Shown here: positions 27,320 to 36,840 of the stretch, piece after piece
Numbering within the stretch: the first letter of the stretch is position 1
Layout: the number at the start of each line of letters is the position of its first letter
NCBI RefSeq assembly: GCF_013032445.1
Contig: NZ_WQCA01000011.1
Span: 62,001 to 126,000, forward strand
Direction: 5' to 3'
DNA: 64,000 nt
Origin: Ruegeria arenilitoris
GTDB taxonomy: Bacteria > Pseudomonadota > Alphaproteobacteria > Rhodobacterales > Rhodobacteraceae
Program-made: the position numbers and the translations under genes
Notes under the pieces: generated by a model
The model's input: only the letters and a program-made list of their open reading frames with translations
Databases searched by the model: none
What the model was told of the DNA's origin: nothing

Positions 27320-27329
27320 CTCTTACCCT

Positions 27330-28394
27330 CTAGCTCCGGTCGGATATCAGCTTGCCGACCAGTTGCGCCGTATAATCCACGATCGGCACGATCCGTCCAT
27401 AATTCAGACGCGTGGGTCCGATGACCCCAACCGCACCAATTATCTTTCGATCAGAGTTCATATATGGAGACACCACCAAAGAGGAACCCGAAAGTGAGAA
27501 AAGTTTGTTCTCAGAGCCGATAAAAATGCGCACACCCTCACCTTCTTCGGTCAATTCAAGAAATTCGGCGATGTCGCGCTTGCGTTCAAGATCATCAAAC
27601 AGCGTCCGGATTCGGTCCAGTTCCTCTTCCTGACCGGGTTCATTCAGCAGATTCGCCCGCCCACGCACGATCAGACGGGCCGAGTCGCCGCCGTCCCCGT
27701 CCCAGGCCGCCATGCCGCTTTCAACCATAGCACGCGCCAGCACGTCGATCTCTTGCTTGCGCGCGTCGATCTGGGTCTGCATCTGACGGCGCACTTCGCC
27801 CAGCGTGCGCCCTTCGATCAGCGCATTCAGGAAATTTGCCGCCTCACGCATCGAGCTGGGCGTCTGCCCGGGGGGCGGTGTGAACAGTCGGTTTTCGACA
27901 TGACCATCGGCGAACACCAGAACCACCAACGCGCGGTCATGCGCTAACGAGACAAACTCGATATGTTTGATCTCGGATTCATGCTTGGGCGTCAAAACCA
28001 GAGACGCCCCATGTGTCACGTGTGACAATGCCGACCCCACCCGGTCCAGCATTCCACCCACATCGCCTGCATTAGAGCCTAAAGTCTCATCCAGCTTTTG
28101 CCGATCATCCGCGCCCAGATCACCGACCTCAAGCAGCCCGTCGACAAACATCCGCAGCCCCTGCTGCGTCGGTATCCGCCCCGCGCTGACATGAGGGCTG
28201 TCGAGCAGGCCCAGAAATTCCAAGTCCTGCATCACATTGCGCACCGTCGCGGCGCTAACTTTCTCCGACAGGGTTCGGGTCAGGGTGCGGCTACCAACAG
28301 GCTCGCCGCTGTCCAGATAACTCTCAACGATCAACCGAAACACTTCGCGCGACCGGTCATTCATCTCGTTCAGAATTTTGCTTGCTTCGCTCAT
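27330..28394 (-). CDS. hrcA: Heat-inducible transcription repressor HrcA
   Basis: Winged-helix repressor of heat-shock genes, which binds CIRCE elements with help from GroEL. The N-terminal DNA-binding part includes ESYLDSGEPVGSRTLTR and SAATVRNVMQDLEFLG; the GAF-like core and the C-terminal IGAVGVIGPTRLNY motif complete the family pattern. The start chosen is ATG 28394 with AGAGGG upstream, instead of a TTG six bases earlier. No CIRCE (TTAGCACTC-N9-GAGTGCTAA) is visible in the upstream 110 bases, so its targets are elsewhere. Confidence 0.95.
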   Translation of the reverse strand: MSEASKILNEMNDRSREVFRLIVESYLDSGEPVGSRTLTRTLSEKVSAATVRNVMQDLEFLGLLDSPHVSAGRIPTQQGLRMFVDGLLEVGDLGADDRQKLDETLGSNAGDVGGMLDRVGSALSHVTHGASLVLTPKHESEIKHIEFVSLAHDRALVVLVFADGHVENRLFTPPPGQTPSSMREAANFLNALIEGRTLGEVRRQMQTQIDARKQEIDVLARAMVESGMAAWDGDGGDSARLIVRGRANLLNEPGQEEELDRIRTLFDDLERKRDIAEFLELTEEGEGVRIFIGSENKLFSLSGSSLVVSPYMNSDRKIIGAVGVIGPTRLNYGRIVPIVDYTAQLVGKLISDRS

Positions 28395-28417
28395 CGGCAA
28401 CCCTCTGCTGGATTGTC

Positions 28418-28445
28418 ATTAAATCCCAGGCACAAGAAAGGTCAA
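28418..28445 (-). promoter_or_regulatory. Candidate sigma-70-like promoter for hrcA-grpE
   Basis: On the reverse strand TTGACC (28445-28440) and TTTAAT (28423-28418) are separated by 16 bases, close to the TTGACA/TATAAT consensus, about 24 bases before the hrcA start codon. Based on consensus matching by eye. Confidence 0.4.
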
Positions 28446-28506
28446 TCGGGGTTGCATCGTAACGCCGCGGGGCGTTATCCCCAAGCCAGCAAACAAAGGA
28501 ATTTCC

Positions 28507-29220
28507 ATGCGACCCTCAGGACGTAATCTAGACGAAATGCGCGCTGTTTCCATTGAGACAGGTTTCACCAAACATGCCGAAGGGTCCTGCCTGATCAAAA
28601 TGGGCGATACCCACGTGCTGTGCACCGCCACGATCGAAGATCGCGTGCCGCCCTTTATCAAGGGTTCGGGCCTGGGCTGGGTCACCGCCGAATACGGCAT
28701 GCTGCCACGCGCCACCAACACCCGGATGCGCCGTGAGGCCGCCAGTGGCAAACAAGGCGGCCGAACCGTGGAAATCCAGCGCCTGATCGGCCGCGCCCTG
28801 CGTGCCGGTGTGGATCGGGTTGCGCTTGGTGAGCGTCAGATCACCGTCGATTGTGACGTTATCCAGGCCGATGGCGGCACGCGCTGCGCCTCGATCACCG
28901 GTGGTTGGGTCGCCCTGCGTCTGGCAGTGAACAAGCTGATGAAGGCGGGTGACGTGATCTCGGACCCCTTGGTAGACCCGGTCGCTGCCGTGTCTTGCGG
29001 TATCTACGCCGGTCAGCCGGTTCTGGACCTCGACTATCCCGAAGACAGCGAAGCAGGCGTGGACGGCAACTTCATCATGACCGGGTCCGGCAAACTGATC
29101 GAAGTGCAGATGAGCGCCGAAGGTTCGGTCTTCAGCCGCGCCCAGATGGATCAGCTGATGGATCTGGCCGAAAAAGGTGTTGGTGAACTTGCCACCGCGC
29201 AAAAGGCCGCCACCGCATGA
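28507..29220 (+). CDS. rph: Ribonuclease PH
   Basis: Phosphorolytic 3'-5' exoribonuclease that trims tRNA precursors. The start [20 protein letters not shown], the phosphate-binding region around [16 protein letters not shown], and the [13 protein letters not shown] motif (about 117-129) are typical. At 237 residues it is full length. It has AAAGGA before the ATG, is divergent from hrcA, and its stop overlaps the rdgB start (ATGA), giving an rph-rdgB-hemW-ybaN run. Confidence 0.96.
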   Translation: MRPSGRNLDEMRAVSIETGFTKHAEGSCLIKMGDTHVLCTATIEDRVPPFIKGSGLGWVTAEYGMLPRATNTRMRREAASGKQGGRTVEIQRLIGRALRAGVDRVALGERQITVDCDVIQADGGTRCASITGGWVALRLAVNKLMKAGDVISDPLVDPVAAVSCGIYAGQPVLDLDYPEDSEAGVDGNFIMTGSGKLIEVQMSAEGSVFSRAQMDQLMDLAEKGVGELATAQKAATA

Positions 29221-29831
29221 CACGCAAGTTCGACAGCGACAGGCTGCTGGTGGCCACGCATAACAAGGGCAAGCTTGAGGAAATGGCGCATCTCCTCGAA
29301 CCCTTTGGCGTGGCGGTTGTTGGTGCCGCAGAGATGAACCTTCCCGAACCGGAAGAGACCGAGGACACTTTCGTCGGCAACGCCCGAATCAAGGCACATG
29401 CGGCGGCCAAGGCGACCGGCCTACCTGCCCTGTCGGACGATTCCGGCATCACCATCGATGCGCTGGACGGCGCGCCCGGCGTCTACACGGCAGATTGGGC
29501 CGAAACCGGAAATGGCCGCGATTTCCTGATGGCGATGACCCGTGCCCATAATGAGCTTGAGGCGAAAAGCGCTCCGCACCCCCGCACCGCACAGTTCCGC
29601 AGCACGCTGGTTTTGGCCTGGCCCGACGGGCATGACGAGGTGTTCGAAGGCATCGCCCCCGGCCATCTGGTCTGGCCGATCCGGGGCGAAGGTGGGTTTG
29701 GGTATGACCCGATGTTTGTCCCCGACGGATACGACATTACCTTTGCCGAAATGGATCGCTGGGAAAAGAACAAGATTAGCCATCGCGGCCGCGCGGTGGA
29801 GATGTTCGTGAAAGGCTGCTTTGGCGGATGA
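29217..29831 (+). CDS. rdgB: Non-canonical purine NTP pyrophosphatase (RdgB/HAM1)
   Basis: Removes ITP, dITP and XTP from nucleotide pools by hydrolysis to the monophosphate. The substrate loop [14 protein letters not shown] (9-22), the [14 protein letters not shown] motif and [11 protein letters not shown] near residue 160 identify it. Its length, 204 residues, is normal. It is coupled to rph at the start and overlaps the TTG start of hemW by 11 bases. Confidence 0.96.
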   Translation: MTRKFDSDRLLVATHNKGKLEEMAHLLEPFGVAVVGAAEMNLPEPEETEDTFVGNARIKAHAAAKATGLPALSDDSGITIDALDGAPGVYTADWAETGNGRDFLMAMTRAHNELEAKSAPHPRTAQFRSTLVLAWPDGHDEVFEGIAPGHLVWPIRGEGGFGYDPMFVPDGYDITFAEMDRWEKNKISHRGRAVEMFVKGCFGG

Positions 29832-30975
29832 TTGGCGCAACGGGGGCTTTGGCCTGTATGTGCATTGGCCTTTCTGCGAGGCCAAATGCCCCTATTGCGA
29901 CTTCAACAGCCATGTTTCACGAAATATTTATCAAAAACAATGGCTTAACTCTTATCTAAGTGAACTTCGTCGTTCGGCTGCCGAAACACCCGACCGGGTG
30001 TTAAATACGATCTTCTTTGGCGGTGGCACCCCGTCCCTGATGGAGCCCGACACCGTCGCTGCGGTGATTGACGAGGCCCGCGCCCTGTGGCGGCCTGCCA
30101 ACGACATGGAAATCACGCTCGAAGCCAATCCAGGCTCGGTTGAGGCCGGCCGCTTTGCCGCTTATCGCGACGCTGGCGTGAACCGTATCTCAATGGGCGT
30201 GCAAGCCCTGAATGATGAAGACCTGCGCCGTCTCGGCCGCATTCACTCCGTGGCCGAGGCCCGCGCCGCCTTTGACATCGCCCGCAATTGTTTTGACCGG
30301 GTCAGTTTCGACCTGATCTACGCCCGCCAACATCAGAAATTGGATACTTGGCGCGCAGAACTGACTGAGGCGCTGTCGATGGCCGTCGATCACCTGTCTC
30401 TGTACCAACTGACCATCGAGGACGGCACCGCATTCGGTGATCGCTACGCCATCGGAAAACTGCGGGGCCTGCCCGAGGACGACAGCGCCGCCGACATGTA
30501 TCTGGCCACGCAAGAGATTTGTGGGGCGCACGGCCTGCCCGCCTATGAAGTTTCAAACCACGCCCGGCCCGGCGCGGAGTCGCAGCACAACCTGATCTAT
30601 TGGCGCTATGGCGATTATGTCGGCATCGGACCCGGGGCGCATGGTCGTATCACGCTGAACGGTCGGAAACTGGCGACGGAAACCTACCTGTCTCCGAATG
30701 CCTGGCTGAAGGCTGTTGAAAACGGATCCGGAGAAAAAGAGCGTGCCGCGCTTTCATCGCAAGATCAGGCAAACGAATACCTTATGATGGGTTTACGGGT
30801 TGCCGAAGGGCTAAATATTGATAGGTTTAACGCCTTGTCCAAGCAGCCTTTGCCGCAGAACAGGCTGGCTGATCTGGTCGAACTTGGCATGATTGAGCAG
30901 ACAGGCGGACGACTGATCGCCACCAAAGACGGGCGCGCGGTACTGAATGCGGTGATCCGGGAATTGTTGGGATAG
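29821..30975 (+). CDS. hemW: Radical SAM heme chaperone HemW
   Basis: HemN-like radical SAM protein now regarded as a heme-insertion chaperone rather than a coproporphyrinogen dehydrogenase. The 4Fe-4S cluster motif is CEAKCPYC (CxxxCxxC, residues 19-26), and FFGGGTPSL (about 65-73) is the SAM-binding GGGTP element. The start is TTG at 29821, inside the end of rdgB; no in-frame ATG occurs before the cluster motif. Next to rph and rdgB is its common alphaproteobacterial position. Confidence 0.93.
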   Translation: MADDWRNGGFGLYVHWPFCEAKCPYCDFNSHVSRNIYQKQWLNSYLSELRRSAAETPDRVLNTIFFGGGTPSLMEPDTVAAVIDEARALWRPANDMEITLEANPGSVEAGRFAAYRDAGVNRISMGVQALNDEDLRRLGRIHSVAEARAAFDIARNCFDRVSFDLIYARQHQKLDTWRAELTEALSMAVDHLSLYQLTIEDGTAFGDRYAIGKLRGLPEDDSAADMYLATQEICGAHGLPAYEVSNHARPGAESQHNLIYWRYGDYVGIGPGAHGRITLNGRKLATETYLSPNAWLKAVENGSGEKERAALSSQDQANEYLMMGLRVAEGLNIDRFNALSKQPLPQNRLADLVELGMIEQTGGRLIATKDGRAVLNAVIRELLG

Positions 30976-31332
30976 ATGATGCAATATATCTGGGCCATTC
31001 TGGGATTGATCTGCGTCGGGCTTGCGATGGTGGGCGTTGTTCTGCCCCTGTTGCCAACGGTGCCGTTTCTGCTTTTGGCTGCGTTCTTTTTTGCCCGCTC
31101 ATCCTCGCGCCTGCATAATTGGCTGATCACGCACCCCTCATTCGGACCGCTGATCGTGGATTGGCAAAGCTCTGGCGCCATTCGTCCAAGAGCAAAAAAG
31201 GCGGCCACCGTTTCGATCGCCGCCGTGTTCGGGCTGTCACTTCTGTTGGCCCTGCCCTCACACGTCCTGATCATTCAGGCCGTGGTGCTGAGCGCGGTGA
31301 TGATCTTTATCTGGACCCGTCCTAACGGCTGA
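30976..31332 (+). CDS. YbaN family (DUF454) membrane protein
   Basis: Small inner-membrane protein (118 residues) with an N-terminal hydrophobic pair (about 5-40), the conserved GVVLPLLPTVPFLLLAAFFF segment, and two further hydrophobic stretches at the C-terminus (about 75-112). This is the DUF454/YbaN pattern; function unknown. It starts directly after the hemW stop and runs 11 bases into the convergent parB gene. Confidence 0.88.
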   Translation: MMQYIWAILGLICVGLAMVGVVLPLLPTVPFLLLAAFFFARSSSRLHNWLITHPSFGPLIVDWQSSGAIRPRAKKAATVSIAAVFGLSLLLALPSHVLIIQAVVLSAVMIFIWTRPNG

Positions 31333-32215
31333 GCTTGGCGCAAAGATCGTCCAGCTGATCCAAGTTTTCATAAGTCAGAACAACCTGTCCGGTTTCGGTT
31401 CCGGCCTTGTGATTGATCGAAACCTTCATCGCCAGAATCGCGGAAAGATCCTTCTCAAGCGCCCTCGTATCGGCATCCTTGCCCGCATCCAGGTTTCTGG
31501 AGCGCGGAGCAGCCTTAGCCGGATCACCGTTTTGTTTCTTCACCAGCGCCTCGGTCGCACGCACCGATAGCCCGTCCCTCACAACGATTTTCGCCAGTTC
31601 GGACGGGCTTTCCGCCGTAATCAGTGCCCGCGCATGACCTGCAGACAGTTTTCCTTCGATCACAAGCGTCTGCACGTCCAGAGGTAGAGACAGTAATCGC
31701 AGTAGGTTCGCGATGTGACTACGGCTTTTACCCAGCGCTTCTGCCAGTTTTTCCTGCGTATGCCCAAACCGGTCCATCAGCTGTTTGTAGCCTGCCGCCT
31801 CTTCGACGGCATTCAGGTCTGCACGCTGAATGTTCTCGATAATCGCGACTTCCAGCACTTCGGTATCGTCAAAATCACGGACAATGACCGGAATATCGTG
31901 CAGCTGCGCCATTTGGGCGGCGCGCCAGCGGCGCTCACCTGCCACGATTTCATATTCGCTGCCGTTGATTTCCCGCACGATCAACGGCTGAATGATACCT
32001 TTTTCTTTGACCGAAGCCGCAAGCTCATCCAGCTGATCCGGCGAAAACGTTCGCCGCGGCTGGTTCGGATTGGCGCGAAGCTTTTCAATCGGGACTTTCA
32101 TGTCTGGTCGGCGGGGTTCAGACGGGACCAATCCTTCAGTTTCTTGCGTTACATCTGCCATCAGAGCCGACAATCCGCGGCCCAAACCTCTGGGTTTTGA
32201 TTTCTTGACGGCCAC
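31322..32215 (-). CDS. parB: Chromosome partitioning protein ParB
   Basis: CTP-dependent DNA clamp that loads at parS sites and, with ParA, segregates the origin region. The arginine-rich CTP/loading motif GERRWRAAQ, LRANPNQPRR and the helix-turn-helix segment around GKSRSHIANLLRLLSLP are clear; the C-terminal dimerisation domain ends at residue 297. The start is GTG at 32215 with GGAGG five bases upstream. Two perfect parS sites occur within 4 kb (33602 and 35504). Confidence 0.97.
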   Translation of the reverse strand: MAVKKSKPRGLGRGLSALMADVTQETEGLVPSEPRRPDMKVPIEKLRANPNQPRRTFSPDQLDELAASVKEKGIIQPLIVREINGSEYEIVAGERRWRAAQMAQLHDIPVIVRDFDDTEVLEVAIIENIQRADLNAVEEAAGYKQLMDRFGHTQEKLAEALGKSRSHIANLLRLLSLPLDVQTLVIEGKLSAGHARALITAESPSELAKIVVRDGLSVRATEALVKKQNGDPAKAAPRSRNLDAGKDADTRALEKDLSAILAMKVSINHKAGTETGQVVLTYENLDQLDDLCAKLSR

Positions 32216-32235
32216 TGAGCCCTCCTCACTGCCGC

Positions 32236-33039
32236 TCAGGCGGCGGCTTTCTTATTCTTATGAATGACTTCGCGCGCCAGATGCCGATATGCCATCGCCC
32301 CCAACGACCCCGAGTCATATTGCAGAACCGGCAAAGCGTACGACGGCGCCTCGCTGACCCGCACATTTCTGGGTATCTTGGTTTTAAATACCATCTCACC
32401 CAGATTGTCACGCGCGTCTTTTTCAACCTGACGGGACAAGTTGTTGCGGTTGTCATACATTGTTAACACAACACCTTCGATTCTGAGGTCCGGATTCGCG
32501 GTTTGACGGACCTCTCGTATCGTCAGCATCAATTGCGATAAGCCCTCCAACGCAAAGAACTCGCTTTGCAACGGAACCAGAACGGAATGGGCCGCAACCA
32601 TGGCGTTTACGGTCAGCAGATTCAGAGATGGTGGGCAGTCAATGAGCACAAAATCCAGCTCAAACTTGTCAATTGGCGTCTGGCGCAGCGCGTCATGCAG
32701 TAGATAGCTGCGCTTTTCGTTGGAAATCAGTTCAATATCGGCCGAACTCAGATCAACGGTTGCGGGGATCACGAACAGGCCTTCGATTTCGGTCTCTTGC
32801 ACCACCGCCTCAAGCGGCGCGTCGTCAAGGATCAAATCATAGGTCGTCCAGTCCCGGTCTTCGACGCCAAGGCCGGTCGAGGCATTGCCCTGTGGATCGA
32901 GGTCAACAACCAGAACCCTGCATCCTGCTTCTGCCAGACCAGCGGCCAGATTGATCGCTGTCGTCGTTTTTCCCACCCCACCCTTTTGATTGGCAACCGC
33001 AATTATCCGGGGCCCTGAGGGACGAGACAGATCAACCAC
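32236..33039 (-). CDS. parA: Chromosome partitioning ATPase ParA
   Basis: Deviant-Walker ATPase that positions ParB-parS complexes on the nucleoid. The ATP-binding loop NQKGGVGKTTTAINLA (about 17-32) has the signature lysine, and the DLDPQGNAST and DCPPSLNLLT motifs follow. The start is GTG at 33039 with AAAGGAG six bases upstream, inside the last codons of rsmG (8-base overlap). It is 20 bases from parB, so the two are co-transcribed. Confidence 0.97.
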   Translation of the reverse strand: MVDLSRPSGPRIIAVANQKGGVGKTTTAINLAAGLAEAGCRVLVVDLDPQGNASTGLGVEDRDWTTYDLILDDAPLEAVVQETEIEGLFVIPATVDLSSADIELISNEKRSYLLHDALRQTPIDKFELDFVLIDCPPSLNLLTVNAMVAAHSVLVPLQSEFFALEGLSQLMLTIREVRQTANPDLRIEGVVLTMYDNRNNLSRQVEKDARDNLGEMVFKTKIPRNVRVSEAPSYALPVLQYDSGSLGAMAYRHLAREVIHKNKKAAA

Positions 33040-33646
33040 GCGATACTCCTTTGATCCTTAGGATAACAGCTTGGGGTTCAGTTAAACTTGTAATCGGCTC
33101 GCACTCGAAATTCCATTGCTCGCGTGCAGCTTCCAGCTCTTTTTTCCAGCTTGCACCTTTCGGCAACAAAGCAATACCGGTTTTTCCTAAATGTCTGTCA
33201 CAAAATGACAATAATGCCTTCAGATCGGCAAGCGCCCGCGCAGACAACACCTCTGCCTGCAACGGCACCACAGTTTCGATTCGCTTTGAAATGACAGCAC
33301 AATTGGCGCCGCATTCCCGTGCCACACTGCGCAGGAAGGCCGATTTGCGCTGGTCGCTTTCCACGAAAGTGAATTTGGCATCTGGTGCTTCCTCTATGGC
33401 CATGATCGCGCAGACCATACCAGGGAATCCACCACCGCTGCCCAAGTCCGCCCAGGTTTTGTACGTGCCTGCACAGCGGTATACCTGTACGGAGTCCAGA
33501 ATATGCCGCGCCCAGATGTCCTTTAAACTATTGCGGGATACCAGATTGATCTTTGGATTCCAGCGTTGCACCAGATCTACATAGGTCTCGAGCCGCTCGA
33601 ATGTTTCACGTGAAACACTCAAACCATCAAAGATCTCTTGGCTCAT
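33032..33646 (-). CDS. rsmG: 16S rRNA (guanine527-N7)-methyltransferase RsmG
   Basis: SAM-dependent methyltransferase modifying G527 of 16S rRNA. The motifs [19 protein letters not shown] and [12 protein letters not shown] (about 69-80) are diagnostic. It is 204 residues long. Codons 10-15 (SVSRET) are written by a perfect parS palindrome at 33602-33617. It is coupled to mnmG by an ATGA overlap and to parA by an 8-base overlap. Confidence 0.96.
   Translation of the reverse strand: MSQEIFDGLSVSRETFERLETYVDLVQRWNPKINLVSRNSLKDIWARHILDSVQVYRCAGTYKTWADLGSGGGFPGMVCAIMAIEEAPDAKFTFVESDQRKSAFLRSVARECGANCAVISKRIETVVPLQAEVLSARALADLKALLSFCDRHLGKTGIALLPKGASWKKELEAAREQWNFECEPITSLTEPQAVILRIKGVSRG
33602..33617. 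other. parS: parS centromere site inside rsmG
   Basis: TGTTTCACGTGAAACA is a perfect 16-bp palindrome and an exact match to the consensus ParB binding site. It is read in the rsmG frame as part of SVSRETF, about 1.4 kb upstream of the parB start. Established knowledge: ParB nucleates at such sites near oriC. Confidence 0.93.
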
Positions 33647-35520
33647 GCCTTGCGTACCTTTTGTTCACGCCTCAATTTGGCCAACAACAGTGTAAGCGCG
33701 GCTGGTGTTACTCCTTCGACGCGCCCGGCCTGAGCAATATTCAAGGGTCTGGCCAGTGACAGCTTCTGTTTCATCTCGGATGACAGGCCTTCCAACGCGG
33801 AGTAGTCAAAATCCCGTGGTATTTCATAGGATTCATCGCGTTTCATCGCTTCGACATCCTTTTTCTGACGCGCTATGTAGTTGGCATATAGCGCATCCCG
33901 CTCGACCTGGAGGCGGATGCCCGTTTCGACCGCCTCCAACTCCGGGACAAGAGGAACCAAATCATCAAATGAAACGTCGGGAAACGCCAACAACGCCATA
34001 CCATCCCGACGATTTCCGTCCTGATTGACGTTGATTCCGACGGCTCGCACCTCTTTCTGCGTATATGTTCGATCGGTCAGCTTGGACTTGACGGCGGTGA
34101 GTTTGTCCATCTTTTCGCCGAAACGACTCTGTCGCTCCTTTCCGACACACCCAAGGCCGATGCCTATCGGTGTCAGTCGTTGATCCGCATTGTCAGCCCG
34201 CAAGGACAGACGGAATTCCGCACGAGAGGTGAACATACGGTACGGTTCGGCCACACCGCGTGTGGTCAGATCGTCGATCATCACGCCGATATAGCTGTCG
34301 GCCCGAGTGAAATGAATGGGATCGCGACCCAAAACGGCCAAGGCAGCATTCAATCCGGCCACCAAGCCTTGGGCAGCTGCTTCCTCATATCCTGTGGTGC
34401 CGTTGATCTGGCCCGCAAGATATAGACCCGGTGCATCAGGTAAAGACAGTGACGACGTCAGAACGCGGGGATCAACGTAGTCATATTCAATCGCGTAGCC
34501 CGGTTGTAAGATTTCGGCCTTCTCCAGACCCTTTATTGAACGTACATAATCCTGTTGTACGTCCTGAGGCAAAGAGGTCGAAATACCGTTCGGATAGATC
34601 GTGTGGTCTTCAACCCCTTCCGGCTCCAGGAAAATCTGGTGAGAATCCTTTTCCGCAAATCGAACTATCTTGTCTTCGATCGAAGGACAGTATCTCGGCC
34701 CCACCCCATCGATATGCCCCCCGTACATGGCAGATCGGGACAGGTTCTTTTCGATGATCTCATGGGTGCGTGCGTTTGTATGCGTGATTCCGCACGAAAC
34801 CTGGGGTGCCACAACGGATGTTGAGAGAAAGGAAAACAACGAAGGATCGTCGTCTCCGTCCTGACGTTCAAGATCGGACCAGTCGATTGTCCGACCGTCC
34901 AGCCTTGGCGGTGTCCCTGTTTTCAGGCGCCCCATCGGCAGATCAAGACTATCCAAGCGTTCCGCCAGTTTGACCGAGGGCCTATCCCCCATCCGCCCTC
35001 CTGGCCTGGAAACATCACCGATATGGATAATACCTCGTAAGAAGGTTCCCGAAGTCAGGATAACGGCACCGGCGTGGATTTCTGTATCGTCTGCCAACTT
35101 GATTCCGACCACCTTAGGACCGTCCATCAAAAAGTCGACGACCTCTCCAACCACGACAGTCAAATGATTCTGCGCCTGCGTCTCCTTTTGCATCGCGGCC
35201 CGATACAACGCGCGGTCAGCTTGGGTTCTGGGGCCCTGCACCGCCGGTCCTTTTCGGCGATTCAGCAAACGGAACTGAATGCCCGCCTGATCTGCAACCC
35301 GTCCCATGACGCCGTCCAGCGCATCAATCTCGCGCACCAGATGCCCTTTTCCCAAACCTCCGATGGCGGGGTTACAGGACATCACACCGATATCAGAGGC
35401 GGACAGAGTGACCAGAGCCGTCTCTACCCCCATCCGTGCGGCAGCATGCGCGGCTTCGGTTCCGGCATGACCCGCGCCAACAACAATCACATCGAACTTT
35501 GAATGTTTCACGTGAAACAC
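33643..35520 (-). CDS. mnmG: tRNA uridine-5-carboxymethylaminomethyl modification enzyme MnmG (GidA)
   Basis: FAD protein that with MnmE modifies the wobble uridine of several tRNAs. The FAD-binding loop [21 protein letters not shown] (about 10-30) begins the protein, with [20 protein letters not shown] soon after and the C-terminal MnmE-binding helices at the end. It is 625 residues. The start is GTG at 35520, and bases 2 to 17 of the gene form a perfect parS site, which gives the N-terminus MFHVKH. mnmE ends three bases upstream. Confidence 0.96.
   Translation of the reverse strand: MFHVKHSKFDVIVVGAGHAGTEAAHAAARMGVETALVTLSASDIGVMSCNPAIGGLGKGHLVREIDALDGVMGRVADQAGIQFRLLNRRKGPAVQGPRTQADRALYRAAMQKETQAQNHLTVVVGEVVDFLMDGPKVVGIKLADDTEIHAGAVILTSGTFLRGIIHIGDVSRPGGRMGDRPSVKLAERLDSLDLPMGRLKTGTPPRLDGRTIDWSDLERQDGDDDPSLFSFLSTSVVAPQVSCGITHTNARTHEIIEKNLSRSAMYGGHIDGVGPRYCPSIEDKIVRFAEKDSHQIFLEPEGVEDHTIYPNGISTSLPQDVQQDYVRSIKGLEKAEILQPGYAIEYDYVDPRVLTSSLSLPDAPGLYLAGQINGTTGYEEAAAQGLVAGLNAALAVLGRDPIHFTRADSYIGVMIDDLTTRGVAEPYRMFTSRAEFRLSLRADNADQRLTPIGIGLGCVGKERQSRFGEKMDKLTAVKSKLTDRTYTQKEVRAVGINVNQDGNRRDGMALLAFPDVSFDDLVPLVPELEAVETGIRLQVERDALYANYIARQKKDVEAMKRDESYEIPRDFDYSALEGLSSEMKQKLSLARPLNIAQAGRVEGVTPAALTLLLAKLRREQKVRKA
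35504..35519. other. parS: parS centromere site overlapping the mnmG start codon
   Basis: A second perfect TGTTTCACGTGAAACA palindrome. It begins at the second base of the GTG start codon of mnmG and dictates residues 1-6. It lies 1.9 kb from the rsmG parS copy and about 3.2 kb from the candidate oriC gap. Confidence 0.93.
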
Positions 35521-35523
35521 TCC

Positions 35524-36810
35524 CTACTTACCCAGACAGAAACTGGAGAATATCTCGTCCAGAAGGTCTTCGACCCCAATCCTGCCAACCAGTGTTTCCA
35601 AGGCACGGATCGCCGTGCGTAGTTCTTCAGCAGCGATATCATACAGGTCTGGCCCTGATTCCAGAACCGCCATCGCTGCACCCAATGCCGTCCGGGCATC
35701 AATCAACGCGACACGATGCCGTTCGCGAGTTGCAATACCATGACTGGTAGATCGCTTACCCAAAACACACGATATATGGGAGATCAGCTGATCAATCCCC
35801 TGCCCCGTTTTCCCGGAAATCCCGCCATTGCCATCCTCACGGAGATCAGATTTCGGCAGCATCTGAATATCACCGTCCAGCATCTGAACGCCAAGCTCTG
35901 ATGGATCTTCGGTTAAAAATACCCGCAAATCAGCCGAGTCCGCGCGTTTACGGGCCAGCTCAATCCCAAGATTTTCGACGTGATCCTCGGTCTCGCGCAA
36001 ACCGGCCGTATCCAGCAGCGTCACCGGCAACCCGGCCAGATCCATCCGAACCTCGATCACATCGCGGGTCGTGCCTGCATATTCCGAGGTGATCGCGGCC
36101 TCACGCCCCGCCAAGGCATTCAGCAAGGTCGACTTGCCCGCATTTGGCAGGCCGACAATTGCCACTTCAAACCCGGTCCGGATGCGTTCGGCAATCTTGA
36201 CGCCATCCGCCTCACGCTGCAGGTCCTGCATGACACCGGTCACCAGTGTCTGCACTTCCGGTGTGACGTCCGTTGGCACTTCTTCGTCGGCAAAATCGAT
36301 GACGGCTTCCAACAGCGACGCCGCTCGGATCAGATGACGGCGCCAGCGTTCGGCCAATCCACCCAGTTCCCCGGCCAAAATGGTCTGCGCCTGTTTCCGC
36401 TGCGCTTCGGTTTCCGCGTCGATCAGGTCGGCCAGACCTTCGACCTGGGTCAGGTCCATTTTTCCGTTTTCCAACGCGCGGCGCGTGAACTCACCGGGTT
36501 CTGCAAGGCGCAGCCCGTCTGTATCAGACAGGCAGCGCATCACTGCGTTGACTGAAGCGGTGCTGCCGTGAATTTGCAGCTCGGCCACGTCTTCTCCGGT
36601 GAAGCTGGCCGGCCCCTGGAAGGTCAGGATCAACCCGTCATCCAGTCGCGAACCGTCATCCGCATACAAGGATCGAACCCGCATACCACGGGGCGGCAGC
36701 GGGTCGCAGGTCAGGCCAGCCGCAGCAGAATGCGCTAAAGGGCCAGAGAGGCGGATCACCGCCACCCCTGCTTTGCCCTGTGCGCTGGCCAAGGCGAATA
36801 TCGTATCCAT
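35524..36810 (-). CDS. mnmE: tRNA modification GTPase MnmE
   Basis: Dimeric GTPase working with MnmG in the 5-carboxymethylaminomethyl modification of tRNA uridine 34. An N-terminal folate-binding domain (1-115) and a helical domain surround a Ras-like G domain with P-loop [14 protein letters not shown] (about 224-237) and [10 protein letters not shown]. The C-terminus ends FCLGK, carrying the invariant Cys of the FC(I/L)GK motif. It is 428 residues, slightly shorter than E. coli MnmE, as is usual in this group. Confidence 0.96.
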   Translation of the reverse strand: MDTIFALASAQGKAGVAVIRLSGPLAHSAAAGLTCDPLPPRGMRVRSLYADDGSRLDDGLILTFQGPASFTGEDVAELQIHGSTASVNAVMRCLSDTDGLRLAEPGEFTRRALENGKMDLTQVEGLADLIDAETEAQRKQAQTILAGELGGLAERWRRHLIRAASLLEAVIDFADEEVPTDVTPEVQTLVTGVMQDLQREADGVKIAERIRTGFEVAIVGLPNAGKSTLLNALAGREAAITSEYAGTTRDVIEVRMDLAGLPVTLLDTAGLRETEDHVENLGIELARKRADSADLRVFLTEDPSELGVQMLDGDIQMLPKSDLREDGNGGISGKTGQGIDQLISHISCVLGKRSTSHGIATRERHRVALIDARTALGAAMAVLESGPDLYDIAAEELRTAIRALETLVGRIGVEDLLDEIFSSFCLGK

Positions 36811-36840
36811 TCGAAGGCCTCGCGTCAGTTAAGACCTGTG

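Noticed and set aside
28401..28506. Search for a CIRCE element upstream of hrcA
   Set aside because: No TTAGCACTC/GAGTGCTAA pair; the AACGCC/GGCGTT inverted repeat at 28461-28476 is too short and of different sequence.
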